A DNA stretch of 64,000 nt from an uncultured Pelagibacteraceae bacterium (GCA_902595285.1 CACJPL010000002.1:1-64000); one strand, 5' to 3'; numbered from the stretch's first letter, positions 48,892 through 59,140 are shown. Program-made: numbers and translations. Notes: generated by a model from the sequence alone, not told the origin.

Positions 48892-49896
48892 ATGAGAAAA
48901 ATAATAACATCTCTATCAAGTGCTTTACTGATTTTATTTGCATCGCTTTCATTAAATGGTGTTGCTAAATCAGCAGAGTTCTTCACGATAGGAACAGGCG
49001 GACCTACAGGAGTATATTTTCAAACAGGTAACGCAATTTGTAAAATGCTACACAAATCAGCAATTAGTGCTGATCATGGAAGAAAAAAAGGTACAGCAAA
49101 AGCTTACAGATGTACTGCGCCATCAACTGGTGGATCAAATTATAATATTGGCCAAATCGCAGCTGGGGAATTTCAGTTTGGTGTTGCTCAATCAGACTGG
49201 CAGTATCATGCTGTCAATGGTTCGAGTAAATGGGAAGGAAAACAATATAGTGATTTGAGAGCTGTTTTTTCAGTTCATAATGAACCTTTTCAAATATGGG
49301 CTAGAAAAAAAGCAAAAATTAAAAATTTTTCTGATTTAGAAGGAAAAGTAGTTAACATTGGTAATCCTGGTTCAGGTCAAAGAGGAACTATGGAAGAACT
49401 TATGAAAGCTATGGGTGTTGATAATAGTTTCTTTAAATCAACAACAGAACTTACTTCATCTGAGCAAGTAAAAGCTTTATGTGATGGAAAGATAGATGCT
49501 TTTGGTTATTCAGTTGGTTTCCCTAACGGTGCAATGGAACAAGCAGCAACTTGTGCAGCTAAAGCATCGCCTATCAATTTAACTGGACCTGAGGTTCAAG
49601 GTTTAATTGATGGTGCGGATTATTACGCTCAAGCTGTAATTCCTAAAGGTACTTATACTAAACAGAAAAAAGACGCTACTACTTTTGGTGTAAAAGCTAC
49701 TGTAGTAACTTCTGCAGATGTTTCTGAAGAACTTGTATATTTAGTTACAAAAGCTGTTTTTGAAAACTTTGATGATTTCAAAAAACAACATCCAGCATTT
49801 AGTTTTTTGGAAAAGAAAAACATGATTAAAGACGGTTTATCTGCTCCACTACACCCTGGTGCTATTAAATACTATAAAGAAGCTGGATTAATGTAA
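48892..49896 (+). CDS. TAXI-family TRAP transporter solute-binding protein
   Basis: Signal peptide, FFTIGTGGPTGVYFQTGNAIC, GEFQFGVAQSDWQYHA, VNIGNPGSGQRGTMEEL. Confidence 0.93.
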   Translation: MRKIITSLSSALLILFASLSLNGVAKSAEFFTIGTGGPTGVYFQTGNAICKMLHKSAISADHGRKKGTAKAYRCTAPSTGGSNYNIGQIAAGEFQFGVAQSDWQYHAVNGSSKWEGKQYSDLRAVFSVHNEPFQIWARKKAKIKNFSDLEGKVVNIGNPGSGQRGTMEELMKAMGVDNSFFKSTTELTSSEQVKALCDGKIDAFGYSVGFPNGAMEQAATCAAKASPINLTGPEVQGLIDGADYYAQAVIPKGTYTKQKKDATTFGVKATVVTSADVSEELVYLVTKAVFENFDDFKKQHPAFSFLEKKNMIKDGLSAPLHPGAIKYYKEAGLM

Positions 49897-49915
49897 TTTA
49901 ATTTCTTAAAAATAT

Positions 49916-49951
49916 AAAAAGGCCTGGTAATTTTTACCGGGCCTTTTTTTT
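49916..49951 (+). terminator. Intrinsic terminator between TAXI SBP and TRAP permease
   Basis: AAAAAGGCCTGGTAATTTTTACCGGGCCTTTTTTTT. Confidence 0.88.
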
Positions 49952-49969
49952 ATGGTATGAATAATTTTA

Positions 49970-52291
49970 ATGAGCGACTCAATTAGTGCCAAAATAAAAC
50001 ATAAAATAAGTGAAGATTTATCACCAACTAGAAATATTACTGGCTTTCATTTAAAAATTGTTTCAGCTATCGCAATTATATGGTCTTTATTTCAACTATG
50101 GTATGCTTCACCATTTCCGTTTATTTTAAACATTGGAATTTTTAAGGGATTACCAGCAAGAGCAATTCACTTAGGATTTGCTCTTACTTTGGCTTTTTTA
50201 ATCTATCCAATATCAAAGGGTAAGAAAATTTCATTTTTTGATGTTTTAATAAGTTTTTTAGGAGCAATATCTTGTCTTTACATTTATTTTTTTTATGACC
50301 AACTTGTTGATAGAGGGGGTGTTCTTTTAAACTTAAAGATTACAGATACATTCAATTTTCCATTAGAATTAATTTTAGGAGGATTTGGAATATTAATTCT
50401 TTTAGAGGCTACTAGGAGAGCAATTGGTTTACCTTTAGTAATTATTGCAAGTTGTTTTTTATTATTTTCTTATTTTGGAAGATATGCACCCGAAATAATT
50501 TCTCATGGAGGTCTTTCTTTAAATAGACTTGTAGGTTTTCAATGGCTTGATCAAGAGGCAATTTTTGGAATCCCAATTGGTGTATCAGTGGATTTTATTT
50601 TCTTATTTGTTTTATTTGGTGCTTTGCTTGAAACGGCTGGTGGTGGAAAATATTTTTTAGATCTTGCTTTTGCAATGGTTGGAAAAATGCGAGGGGGACC
50701 AGCGAAGGCAGCAATTTTAGGTTCAGGTATGACTGGATTAATTTCAGGATCTTCAATTGCAAACACAGTTACGACTGGAACATTTACAATTCCAATTATG
50801 AAAAAAACTGGTTTTTCAAAAGAAAAAGCTGGTGCCATTGAGGTTTCTTCATCAGTCAATGGTCAGATAATGCCACCTGTCATGGGGGCGGCAGCATTTG
50901 TAATGGCAAGTTTTATTGGTGTAACTTATTTTGAAATAGTTAAACATGCTTTCTTACCAGCTATTATTTCTTATATAGCACTATTCTATATTTCACATTT
51001 AGAAGCTTTAAAATTAAATCTTAAGGGAATGCATGATGCAGACGTTCCTCATTTAAAAAAAACTTTTTTATCTGGGATACATTTTTTAATACCAATTTTT
51101 GTTTTAATTTATACTTTAGTTTATTTAAGATTTACTGCCTCTTATTCAATTTTTTATGCAACAATTACTTTGGTTTCAGTAAATTTAATAAATTTGTTAA
51201 TAAAAAAAAAAATTAAAAAAGATGCTTTTAAAGAATGGTTTAATCAAACAATAGTTGGTTTTGAAAAAGGTGCTTTAAATATGGTTGCTGTTGGTATAGC
51301 AATAGCAACTGCAGGTATTATAGTAGGAGCGGTTGGATCTACTGGTTTAAGTACTAATTTAATAATAGTAATTGAGTCTATAGCTAAGGATAACGTTACT
51401 ATTCTATTGTTTTTAACAATCATTCTATGTTTACTTTTAGGAATGGGTTTACCAACAACTGCAAATTATGTTGTTGTTGCTTCTTTAATGGCGACTGTTT
51501 TAGTAGATGTTGGGAATGCCTCAGGTTTTATTTTTCCTTTAATTGCAGTTCATTTATTTGTCTTCTATTTTGGCTTAATGGCTGATGTAACGCCACCAGT
51601 TGGGCTTGCTTCTTATGCAGCTGCAGGAATATCTGGTGGAGATCCTTTAAGAACAGGAGTGCAAGCTTTTTGGTATAGTTTAAGAACAGGAATTTTGCCG
51701 ATTGTATTTTTATTTAACCATGAACTTTTACTTATTGGCATTGAAAACATTTGGCATGGATTGATTGTAATCATAACTTCTTTAATTGGAATTTTAATAT
51801 TTACCTCAGCCACTCAAGGTTGGTTTATTAATAAACTTAAATGGTATGAAATAATTATTTTTTTAGTAATTTCTATTTCCTTGTTATCACCCGACTTTGT
51901 TTTAAACAAATTTTATCCGAAATATAATTATGAAGAAATTACTAAAATTAATTCAATGAAATTAGATTCTACAAAAGAAATTCAAATTAAAATAACAAGG
52001 CCTAGTTTATACGGAGAAAGATATAAGTTATTTGTGATATCAAAAAATACCTTTGAGGATAAATTTACTTTAGAAGACTATGGAATCACATTATTGAAAC
52101 AAGATGATAAAGTTGTTGTTGATAATTTGAAATGGAATGGAGAGGCAAAAAAAAATGGCTTAGAAATGGGAGACTATATAAGTGAATTTAAAATTGAAAA
52201 TTCAGATAGACCATCCAAAAATATCGTTTATCCTATAGCAATATTATTGTTAGTAGTATTCGGCTACTTAAACTTAAAAAGGAAAGAGTAA
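49970..52291 (+). CDS. TRAP transporter fused permease (4TM+12TM)
   Basis: GRYAPEIISHGGLSLNRLVGF, GSSIANTVTTGTFTIPIMKKTGFSKEKAGAIEVSSSVNGQIMPPVMGAAAFVMA, GMGLPTTANYVVVASLMA. Confidence 0.95.
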   Translation: MSDSISAKIKHKISEDLSPTRNITGFHLKIVSAIAIIWSLFQLWYASPFPFILNIGIFKGLPARAIHLGFALTLAFLIYPISKGKKISFFDVLISFLGAISCLYIYFFYDQLVDRGGVLLNLKITDTFNFPLELILGGFGILILLEATRRAIGLPLVIIASCFLLFSYFGRYAPEIISHGGLSLNRLVGFQWLDQEAIFGIPIGVSVDFIFLFVLFGALLETAGGGKYFLDLAFAMVGKMRGGPAKAAILGSGMTGLISGSSIANTVTTGTFTIPIMKKTGFSKEKAGAIEVSSSVNGQIMPPVMGAAAFVMASFIGVTYFEIVKHAFLPAIISYIALFYISHLEALKLNLKGMHDADVPHLKKTFLSGIHFLIPIFVLIYTLVYLRFTASYSIFYATITLVSVNLINLLIKKKIKKDAFKEWFNQTIVGFEKGALNMVAVGIAIATAGIIVGAVGSTGLSTNLIIVIESIAKDNVTILLFLTIILCLLLGMGLPTTANYVVVASLMATVLVDVGNASGFIFPLIAVHLFVFYFGLMADVTPPVGLASYAAAGISGGDPLRTGVQAFWYSLRTGILPIVFLFNHELLLIGIENIWHGLIVIITSLIGILIFTSATQGWFINKLKWYEIIIFLVISISLLSPDFVLNKFYPKYNYEEITKINSMKLDSTKEIQIKITRPSLYGERYKLFVISKNTFEDKFTLEDYGITLLKQDDKVVVDNLKWNGEAKKNGLEMGDYISEFKIENSDRPSKNIVYPIAILLLVVFGYLNLKRKE

Positions 52292-52293
52292 AA

Positions 52294-52719
52294 TTATCCA
52301 CCTGGTCCTAAATTAGAAGGCTTTATTTTAATAATTTTCCATACTCCAGATGCAGAAGTTATTATTTTATCATTACACTTTAGCTCACAAAATAAAAAGA
52401 CAAGAGTATTTGTTTTTTTTAAAATTTTTGTACGTCCAATAATTTCATCCCCAATTTTTGAAGCACCTATAAATTTAATATCTAAAGAGATAGTTACACA
52501 GGGTGCATTATCTGCAGCTCTATGCGCAGCTGTTCCCGCTCCTGCATCTATTAATGCAGATAAATAACCTCCATGGGTTATTCCAGCAGCATTTAAATGA
52601 TTTTCATTAATTATAGATTTAAATTCGTATTCGTTCTCTGAAATAGTTCTAAATAAAACACCACCATTGTGTTTCATAAAACCAGGTTTAATACTTATTT
52701 GTTCAAATTCTTTGCTCAT
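52294..52719 (-). CDS. PaaI-family hotdog thioesterase
   Basis: HLNAAGITHGGYLSALIDAGAGTAAHRA, ISLDIKFIGASKIGDEIIG. Confidence 0.85.
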   Translation of the reverse strand: MSKEFEQISIKPGFMKHNGGVLFRTISENEYEFKSIINENHLNAAGITHGGYLSALIDAGAGTAAHRAADNAPCVTISLDIKFIGASKIGDEIIGRTKILKKTNTLVFLFCELKCNDKIITSASGVWKIIKIKPSNLGPGG

Positions 52720-52725
52720 AATTTT

Positions 52726-52830
52726 TTATAATACAAAAGTTAAAATTAACAAAATAATTAAAATAATTATAAAAAAATAAATTACAGATTTTTGTAAAGA
52801 TGCTTTTAAAAGCCAATCAAACATTTTCAT
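52726..52830 (-). CDS. 34-aa putative single-TM peptide
   Basis: MKMFDWLLKASLQKSVIYFFIIILIILLILTFVL; AAAAGGAA just upstream; between tRNA-Arg and thioesterase on the same strand. Confidence 0.5.
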   Translation of the reverse strand: MKMFDWLLKASLQKSVIYFFIIILIILLILTFVL

Positions 52831-52837
52831 TTCCTTT

Positions 52838-52914
52838 TGGTGGACCGCCCAGAACTCGAATCTGGAATCTCCCGGTTCGTAGCCGAGCGCCTTATCCAAT
52901 TTGGCCAGCGGTCC
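52838..52914 (-). tRNA. tRNA-Arg(ACG)
   Basis: Reverse complement GGACCGC...CTCGG-CTACGAA-CCGGG...GTTCTGG...GCGGTCC-A-CCA. Confidence 0.95.
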
Positions 52915-53070
52915 TAAAATTGCTTATCTAAATATACCAAAGTTACTGCATTTTTTGATTTTATTAACAAATTTTGTTAAATAAAAATACAGCTTTGCAC
53001 AAAAAGTCTAATTAATGTGCTAAAATAACATTAAACATACTTTTATTTGGGTATATAAACCCTTTTTAAA

Positions 53071-56000
53071 ATGAGTGAAAAAATACTTGTGCCTGACATT
53101 GGTGACTTTGAAAATGTTGAGGTTATAGAGATACTTGTAAAACCTGGTGATCAAATTAAAGAAAATGATCCAATAGTTACAATTGAAAGTGACAAATCAA
53201 GTGTTGAAATTCCTTCAACATTATCTGGAAAAGTAGATAATGTAGAAGTTAAAGTTGGTGATAAAGTTTCCAAGGGAGATTTATTGCTCAATCTTACATC
53301 ATCATCAAAAACATCATCTGAAAGCGCTCTTCCAAAAGATACAGAAAATATAATCAAACAAGCTGAAGAAGCAATAGCTGAAAAAAAAGAGGAAAAAAAA
53401 ATTATTAGAGAACCATTAGTAGAGAAAAAACAATCTACAATTCAAGTTGTTAATGGTTCTGATATCGACCCACTTGAAACTCAAGATTGGTTGGACTCTT
53501 TGTCTGCGGTAATTTCCAAAGATGGAAATCATAGAGCCCATTTTTTAATAAAAGAATTAATTAATAAAGCTTATCGTGAAGGAGCAAATATTCCCTATAC
53601 TCAAAATACTCCATACATTAATACAATACCTCCTGAGGCTGAAGTAAAGTCTAGTGGTGATCAAAATATTGAAAGAAGAATTAGATCGTTAATTAGATGG
53701 AATGCAGCGGCGATGGTGGTACGTGCTAATAAAAAATATCCTGAGCTTGGTGGACACATTGGTACATTTGCTTCTGCTGCAACATTATATGATGTTGGGA
53801 TGAATCATTTTTGGAGAGCAAAAAATAACAAATTTGGCGGAGATTTAATTTATTTTCAAGGACATAGTGCTCCAGGAATGTATGCAAGGGCATTCTTAGA
53901 AGGTCGATTAAATGAAAAACAACTAGATAGTTTTAGACAAGAAGTAAAGCCTGGAGGTCTATCTTCATATCCACACCCTTGGTTAATGCCAAAATTTTGG
54001 CAATTCCCCACAGTATCTATGGGGTTAGGTCCTATGCTTGCTATATATCAAGCAAGATACATGAAATATTTAATCAACAGAGGTTTGATTAAAGACGAGG
54101 GAAGAAAAGTATGGGCTTTTTTAGGTGATGGAGAAATGGATGAGCCAGAATCAATGGGAGCAATTGGATTAGCTGCAAGAGAAAATTTAGATAATTTAAT
54201 ATTTGTAATAAACTGTAATCTTCAAAGATTAGATGGTCCAGTTAGAGGTAATGGAAAAATTATTCAAGAGCTTGAGGGAAGTTTTAGAGGATCAGGATGG
54301 AATGTAATCAAAGTTATTTGGGGATCATATTGGGATTCATTAATTGCAAATGACAAATCTGGTCATTTAATAAAAGCTATGAATGAGACAGTCGATGGTG
54401 AATATCAAGCAATGAAAGCTAGGAATGGTGCATACGTTAGGGAAAAATTTTTTGGAAAATACCCTGAAACGCTAGAATTAGTATCAAGCATGTCAGATAC
54501 AGATATTTGGAGACTTAATAGAGGTGGTCACGATCCTCACAAAGTTTTTGCTGCATATGATCAAGCGTCTAAACATCAAGGAAGTCCAACAGTAATAATT
54601 GCAAAAACTATTAAAGGTTATGGAATGGGAAAATCAGGAGAAAGTGTAAATACTACTCATCAAACTAAAAAATTAGATGTTGATGACTTGATGTACTATA
54701 GAGATCGATTTGATGTTCCTTTAACAGATGAACAGGTAAGAAATATTGAATACTTTAGGCCTGACGAAAAATCTCCAGAAATACATTACCTTAAAGAAAA
54801 AAGAATTAAATTAGGTGGATATTTACCTGAACGTTCAACTTTCGCTAAACCAATTAAAGCACCCTCAAAAGATATTTTCGATTTCATGAAAGTATCAACT
54901 GGTGAAAAAGAAATGTCTACTACTATGGCCTTAGTACGAATGTTGACAAATTTATTAAGGGATAAAAATATATCTCCTAGACTGGTTCCTATTATTCCTG
55001 ACGAAGCAAGGACGTTTGGTATGGAAGGATTTTTTCAAAAAATAGGGATTTATGCTCATGAAGGACAAAAATATGAGCCTGAGGATGCAGCTCAATTAAG
55101 TTCTTATAGAGAAGATAAAAGTGGTCAAGTTTTAGAGGAAGGTATCAATGAAGCAGGTGCTATGTCTTCTTGGATTGCCGCTGCCACTGCATATACTAAT
55201 CATGATATCGAAATGATCCCAATTTATATTTTTTATTCAATGTTTGGTTTCCAAAGAATAGGAGATCTAGCTTGGGCAGCTGGGGATAGTCAGGCTAGAG
55301 GATTTTTGGTAGGTGCCACAGCTGGAAGAACAACATTAGCTGGAGAAGGCTTACAACACCAGGATGGGCATAGTCATTTAATTGCATCAACTATTCCAAA
55401 TTGTGTAACTTATGATCCTACATTTCATTATGAATTAGCGGTAATTTTTCGAGAGGGTTTAAGAAGAATGCATGAAAAAAATGAGAATGTTTTTTATTAT
55501 ATTACAACAATGAATGAAAATTACTCACACCCAGAAATGCCGAAAGATAAAAATTGTGAGCAAGGCATTTTAAAGGGCATGTATAAAATAAAAGAATTTA
55601 ACAAATACAAAAAAACTAAAATCCAACTTTTAGGATCAGGAACAATTTTAAGGGAAATGATGTCTGCTGCAGAGATTTTACAAAATGATTATCAAATTGA
55701 CAGTGAGATATGGAGTGTAACAAGTTTTAATGAATTAAGAAAAGATGGAATGGAGATAGAAAGATATAATCTTTTGAATCCTGACAAAAAACCTAAAAAA
55801 TCTTATGTTGAGCAATGCCTGGGCCAAACAGAGGGCCCAATTATGGCCGCATCTGATTATATGAGAATGAACTCAGATCAAATCAGATCTTATACTAATA
55901 AAAGTTTTTATTCATTAGGAGCGGATGGCTTTGGAAGAAGTGATACAAGAAAAAATTTAAGAAAATTTTTTGAGGTAGATAAAGAACATTTGGTTGCTTA

Positions 56001-56109
56001 CGGTTTAAGTATTTTAGCAAAAGAACAGCTTATAACTTCTAAATATGCAAAAGATGCAATGAAGAAGTATAATATTGATAGCAACAAACCAATGCCAACA
56101 AAATTATAA
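53071..56109 (+). CDS. aceE: Pyruvate dehydrogenase E1 component, homodimeric type, with N-terminal lipoyl domain
   Basis: Lipoyl domain (PDIGDFENVEVIEILVKPGD...TIESDKSSVEIPS) followed by E1 (DPLETQDWLDSL, GHIGTFASAATLYDVGMNHFWRA, FLGDGEMDEPES, NCNLQRLDGPVRGNGKIIQELE). Confidence 0.95.
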   Translation: MSEKILVPDIGDFENVEVIEILVKPGDQIKENDPIVTIESDKSSVEIPSTLSGKVDNVEVKVGDKVSKGDLLLNLTSSSKTSSESALPKDTENIIKQAEEAIAEKKEEKKIIREPLVEKKQSTIQVVNGSDIDPLETQDWLDSLSAVISKDGNHRAHFLIKELINKAYREGANIPYTQNTPYINTIPPEAEVKSSGDQNIERRIRSLIRWNAAAMVVRANKKYPELGGHIGTFASAATLYDVGMNHFWRAKNNKFGGDLIYFQGHSAPGMYARAFLEGRLNEKQLDSFRQEVKPGGLSSYPHPWLMPKFWQFPTVSMGLGPMLAIYQARYMKYLINRGLIKDEGRKVWAFLGDGEMDEPESMGAIGLAARENLDNLIFVINCNLQRLDGPVRGNGKIIQELEGSFRGSGWNVIKVIWGSYWDSLIANDKSGHLIKAMNETVDGEYQAMKARNGAYVREKFFGKYPETLELVSSMSDTDIWRLNRGGHDPHKVFAAYDQASKHQGSPTVIIAKTIKGYGMGKSGESVNTTHQTKKLDVDDLMYYRDRFDVPLTDEQVRNIEYFRPDEKSPEIHYLKEKRIKLGGYLPERSTFAKPIKAPSKDIFDFMKVSTGEKEMSTTMALVRMLTNLLRDKNISPRLVPIIPDEARTFGMEGFFQKIGIYAHEGQKYEPEDAAQLSSYREDKSGQVLEEGINEAGAMSSWIAAATAYTNHDIEMIPIYIFYSMFGFQRIGDLAWAAGDSQARGFLVGATAGRTTLAGEGLQHQDGHSHLIASTIPNCVTYDPTFHYELAVIFREGLRRMHEKNENVFYYITTMNENYSHPEMPKDKNCEQGILKGMYKIKEFNKYKKTKIQLLGSGTILREMMSAAEILQNDYQIDSEIWSVTSFNELRKDGMEIERYNLLNPDKKPKKSYVEQCLGQTEGPIMAASDYMRMNSDQIRSYTNKSFYSLGADGFGRSDTRKNLRKFFEVDKEHLVAYGLSILAKEQLITSKYAKDAMKKYNIDSNKPMPTKL

Positions 56110-57372
56110 ATGTCAGAAACTGAGATTAAAGTACCAAATATTGGAGATTTTAAAGATGTTGAGGTCATTGAGGTATTAGTTGCTGAGGGTCAATCAATTA
56201 AAAAAAATGATGCTCTAATAACAATTGAAAGTGATAAATCTAGCGTAGAAATACCATCAAATTTAGAAGGTAAAATTAAAAATTTAAAAATAAAAGTAGG
56301 AGACAAAGTTTCTGAGGGTGACTTAATTTTAATTATAGATAGTACCTCTGAAGTTAAAAATGAAGATGTTGAAGAAAAACCAGAAATTGAAAAAGAGCTA
56401 AAACAAACTGAGGTAATAAAACCTGAAATCCAAGTAAAAACTTTTTCTAAAAATAATATTTCAGACATTTCATCTGCAAGTCCAAAAGCTAGAAAATTTG
56501 CTAGAGAACTTGGTGTAGATATTAATCAAGTAGTGGGAAGTCAGAAAGATGGTAGAGTTGTTGAAGATGATATTAAAAAATTTGTTTCATCTAATTCTAA
56601 AAACAAGGTTGTAGTAAAAGCTAATAAACCAGATAAAATTAAAAATGAATTTGAACATTCTGATTTTGGTGAAATAGAAATTAAAGACATACCAAGAGTA
56701 AAAAAATTATCATCAAAATATCTTACAAATTCATGGACAACAATTCCTCATGTTACAAATCATGATGAAGCCGACATAACGGAGATGGAAAGTTTTAGAA
56801 GTTCATTAACAGATATGTATACTGGAGAAAAAATTAAAATTACACCTCTAGCATTTATAATAAAGGCTTTAGTTGCGTCTCTTAAGAAATTTCCTAGTTT
56901 TAATTCTTCTATCGACGAAATTGAGATTGGAAAAATGACTTTAAAAAAATATTATCATATTGGGATAGCAGTTGACACTCCAAATGGATTAATGGTTCCA
57001 AAAATAAGAAATGCAAATAACAAAAAAATTTCTCTGATAAGTAAAGAATTAAAGGAGGTGAGCGAACTTTGTAGAAATTTAAAAATTGATAAAAAAGAAT
57101 TGTTTGGTGGCTCGATGACGATTACGAGTTTAGGTGGTATAGGAGGTTCATTTTTTACTCCTATAATTAATTATCCTGAAGTTGCTATATTAGGAGTAGG
57201 AAGATCAGAAAAAAAACAAATTTTTATGAACGGGAAATTTCAAACCAGGACCATGCTGCCAATTTCTTTATCTTATGATCACAGAATTATTGATGGTGCT
57301 GAAGCAGCTAGGTTTAATAATGATCTAAAAGAAAACTTAGGTAAAAATTTTGCTTATAAACTAGCTGTCTAA
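56110..57372 (+). CDS. aceF: Dihydrolipoamide acetyltransferase (E2)
   Basis: Lipoyl domain, peripheral subunit-binding domain (ASPKARKFARELGVDINQVVGSQKDGRVVEDDIKKFV), catalytic LPISLSYDHRIIDGAEAARF. Confidence 0.94.
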   Translation: MSETEIKVPNIGDFKDVEVIEVLVAEGQSIKKNDALITIESDKSSVEIPSNLEGKIKNLKIKVGDKVSEGDLILIIDSTSEVKNEDVEEKPEIEKELKQTEVIKPEIQVKTFSKNNISDISSASPKARKFARELGVDINQVVGSQKDGRVVEDDIKKFVSSNSKNKVVVKANKPDKIKNEFEHSDFGEIEIKDIPRVKKLSSKYLTNSWTTIPHVTNHDEADITEMESFRSSLTDMYTGEKIKITPLAFIIKALVASLKKFPSFNSSIDEIEIGKMTLKKYYHIGIAVDTPNGLMVPKIRNANNKKISLISKELKEVSELCRNLKIDKKELFGGSMTITSLGGIGGSFFTPIINYPEVAILGVGRSEKKQIFMNGKFQTRTMLPISLSYDHRIIDGAEAARFNNDLKENLGKNFAYKLAV

Positions 57373-57378
57373 TTAAAA

Positions 57379-58272
57379 ATGAATAAATCTATATCATTAT
57401 TTAGTGCCTTGTTGTGCACTTTCATTTGGGGAACAACTTTTATTGCCCAAGATACGGGCATGGATAATATCGGCCCTTTTACATTTAATGCTGTGAGATT
57501 TTTTGTTGGTTTTTTAGCCATAATTCCACTTATGATTTTATTTGAATTAAAAAATTTTAAATCAGAATTTAAATTAGATAAAAAAACTTTCATAATTTAT
57601 TCATTATTAATTGGAATTTCTTTATTCTTAGGCTCAGCACTACAACAAGTTGCTTTGCTTTATACAGATGTTGCAAACGCTGCTTTTTTTACAATTTTTT
57701 ATGTGCCAATGGTACCGATTATCATTTTTTTGTTTGGTAAAAAATCAATGCATTGGAGCGTATGGCCTTCCGTAGTTCTATGTTTGATTGGAGGATATCT
57801 ATTAACAAATTTTCATGATGCAACAGTAAGATTAGGAGATACTTTAGTTGTTCTTGGAGCTTTATTTTGGAGCACTCATATCATTTTTACTGGGATCATT
57901 ATAACTAAATATAATCTTCCACTTACTTTAGGAGCTGCGCAGACTTTAATTGTGGCTATTTTTTCATTTATAATTGGAATTATTTATGAAGAATTTATTT
58001 TAAATAATATTTTAAAGGAAATTTATTCAATTTTATATGCTGGAATATTATCTGGTGGATTTGCATTTGTTCTACAAATTTATGCACAGAGAAATATTAC
58101 ACCTGCACCAGCAGCCATTATATTTTCTCTTGAGGGAGTATTTGCCACGATAGCTGCTTGGTTTATTTTAAATCAAATTCTAGATATAAATAATTTGCTT
58201 GGATGCTTTTTTATTCTACTTGGAGTTCTTTTATCTCAATTGCTACCTTTGATTAAAAAGAAAAATACTTAA
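57379..58272 (+). CDS. EamA/DMT-family transporter
   Basis: TFIWGTTFIAQDTGMDNIGPFTFNAVRFFVGFL; 10 TM pattern. Confidence 0.88.
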   Translation: MNKSISLFSALLCTFIWGTTFIAQDTGMDNIGPFTFNAVRFFVGFLAIIPLMILFELKNFKSEFKLDKKTFIIYSLLIGISLFLGSALQQVALLYTDVANAAFFTIFYVPMVPIIIFLFGKKSMHWSVWPSVVLCLIGGYLLTNFHDATVRLGDTLVVLGALFWSTHIIFTGIIITKYNLPLTLGAAQTLIVAIFSFIIGIIYEEFILNNILKEIYSILYAGILSGGFAFVLQIYAQRNITPAPAAIIFSLEGVFATIAAWFILNQILDINNLLGCFFILLGVLLSQLLPLIKKKNT

Positions 58273-59033
58273 TAAATTAAACTAAATAAAATAATAGCAA
58301 TTATAATTCTATAAATTACAAAAGCGTTCATTGAAAATTTATTTATATAAATTAAAAAGAATTTAACTGTTAGAAAAGAAAAAATAAAAGAAGATATAAT
58401 TGCAATAACTATTAAGTAGTTTAATTCAATTGCTTGTTCGAAAACATCTTTTAAGCTTAAGGCACTAGCTCCAGCTAATGCTGGGATAGAAAGTAAAAAA
58501 GATATCTTACTTGAATCTACTCTATTAAATTTTAAAATTCTCGCAGCTGTTATGGTAATTCCTGCTCTACTCACTCCGGGCACAAGAGAGAAAATTTGGA
58601 AAATACCTATAAATATTATTGACTGCAAATTTAAATTTGAGGAAATTTTTTTATCAAATCGATTTTTGTCTGAGATGTATAAAATAATTGCAAATATTAA
58701 TGTAGTCCATGCTATAATTTCTATGTTTCTTAACTGATAAATAAAACCTGTATTATAAAGTATATAACCAACAATTATTAATGGAATAGATCCAAGTATA
58801 ATTAAACTCAAAAGTCTTTTATTTTTTCTAGCATCAAAAAGTTCATCTCTAAAAAAATAAATTATTGCCATTAGAGATCCTAAATGAAGGCTTATATCAA
58901 TTAAAAGAGAACCGGACTTAAATTCATATAACGTGGAAACCAAAATTAAATGAGCAGAAGAGCTTATAGGCAGAAATTCAGATATTCCTTGAATTGCAGA
59001 GAGAATTAAAACTTCTATAATATTTTGAAACAT
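58269..59033 (-). CDS. uppP: Undecaprenyl-diphosphatase (BacA type)
   Basis: AIQGISEFLPISSSAHLIL, FQIFSLVPGVSRAGITITAARIL. Confidence 0.95.
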   Translation of the reverse strand: MFQNIIEVLILSAIQGISEFLPISSSAHLILVSTLYEFKSGSLLIDISLHLGSLMAIIYFFRDELFDARKNKRLLSLIILGSIPLIIVGYILYNTGFIYQLRNIEIIAWTTLIFAIILYISDKNRFDKKISSNLNLQSIIFIGIFQIFSLVPGVSRAGITITAARILKFNRVDSSKISFLLSIPALAGASALSLKDVFEQAIELNYLIVIAIISSFIFSFLTVKFFLIYINKFSMNAFVIYRIIIAIILFSLIY

Positions 59034-59140
59034 TATTTCTTCGTAACTTATAAAGTATTTATTTAAAACAATTCGATTTAAGCATAATAGCTATGCAATA
59101 ATTAAAAACTTGTTTATTGATGGTAATTATTTAAAAATTA

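Noticed and set aside
48531-48986. 151-aa minus-strand ORF across the aminotransferase/TAXI junction
   Set aside because: Overlaps two strong plus-strand genes including the TAXI signal peptide and its leader
53041-53070. Possible leaderless start or small hairpin (GGGTATATAAACCC) before aceE
   Set aside because: Stem is only 4 bp and no convincing -35 can be placed; not enough support
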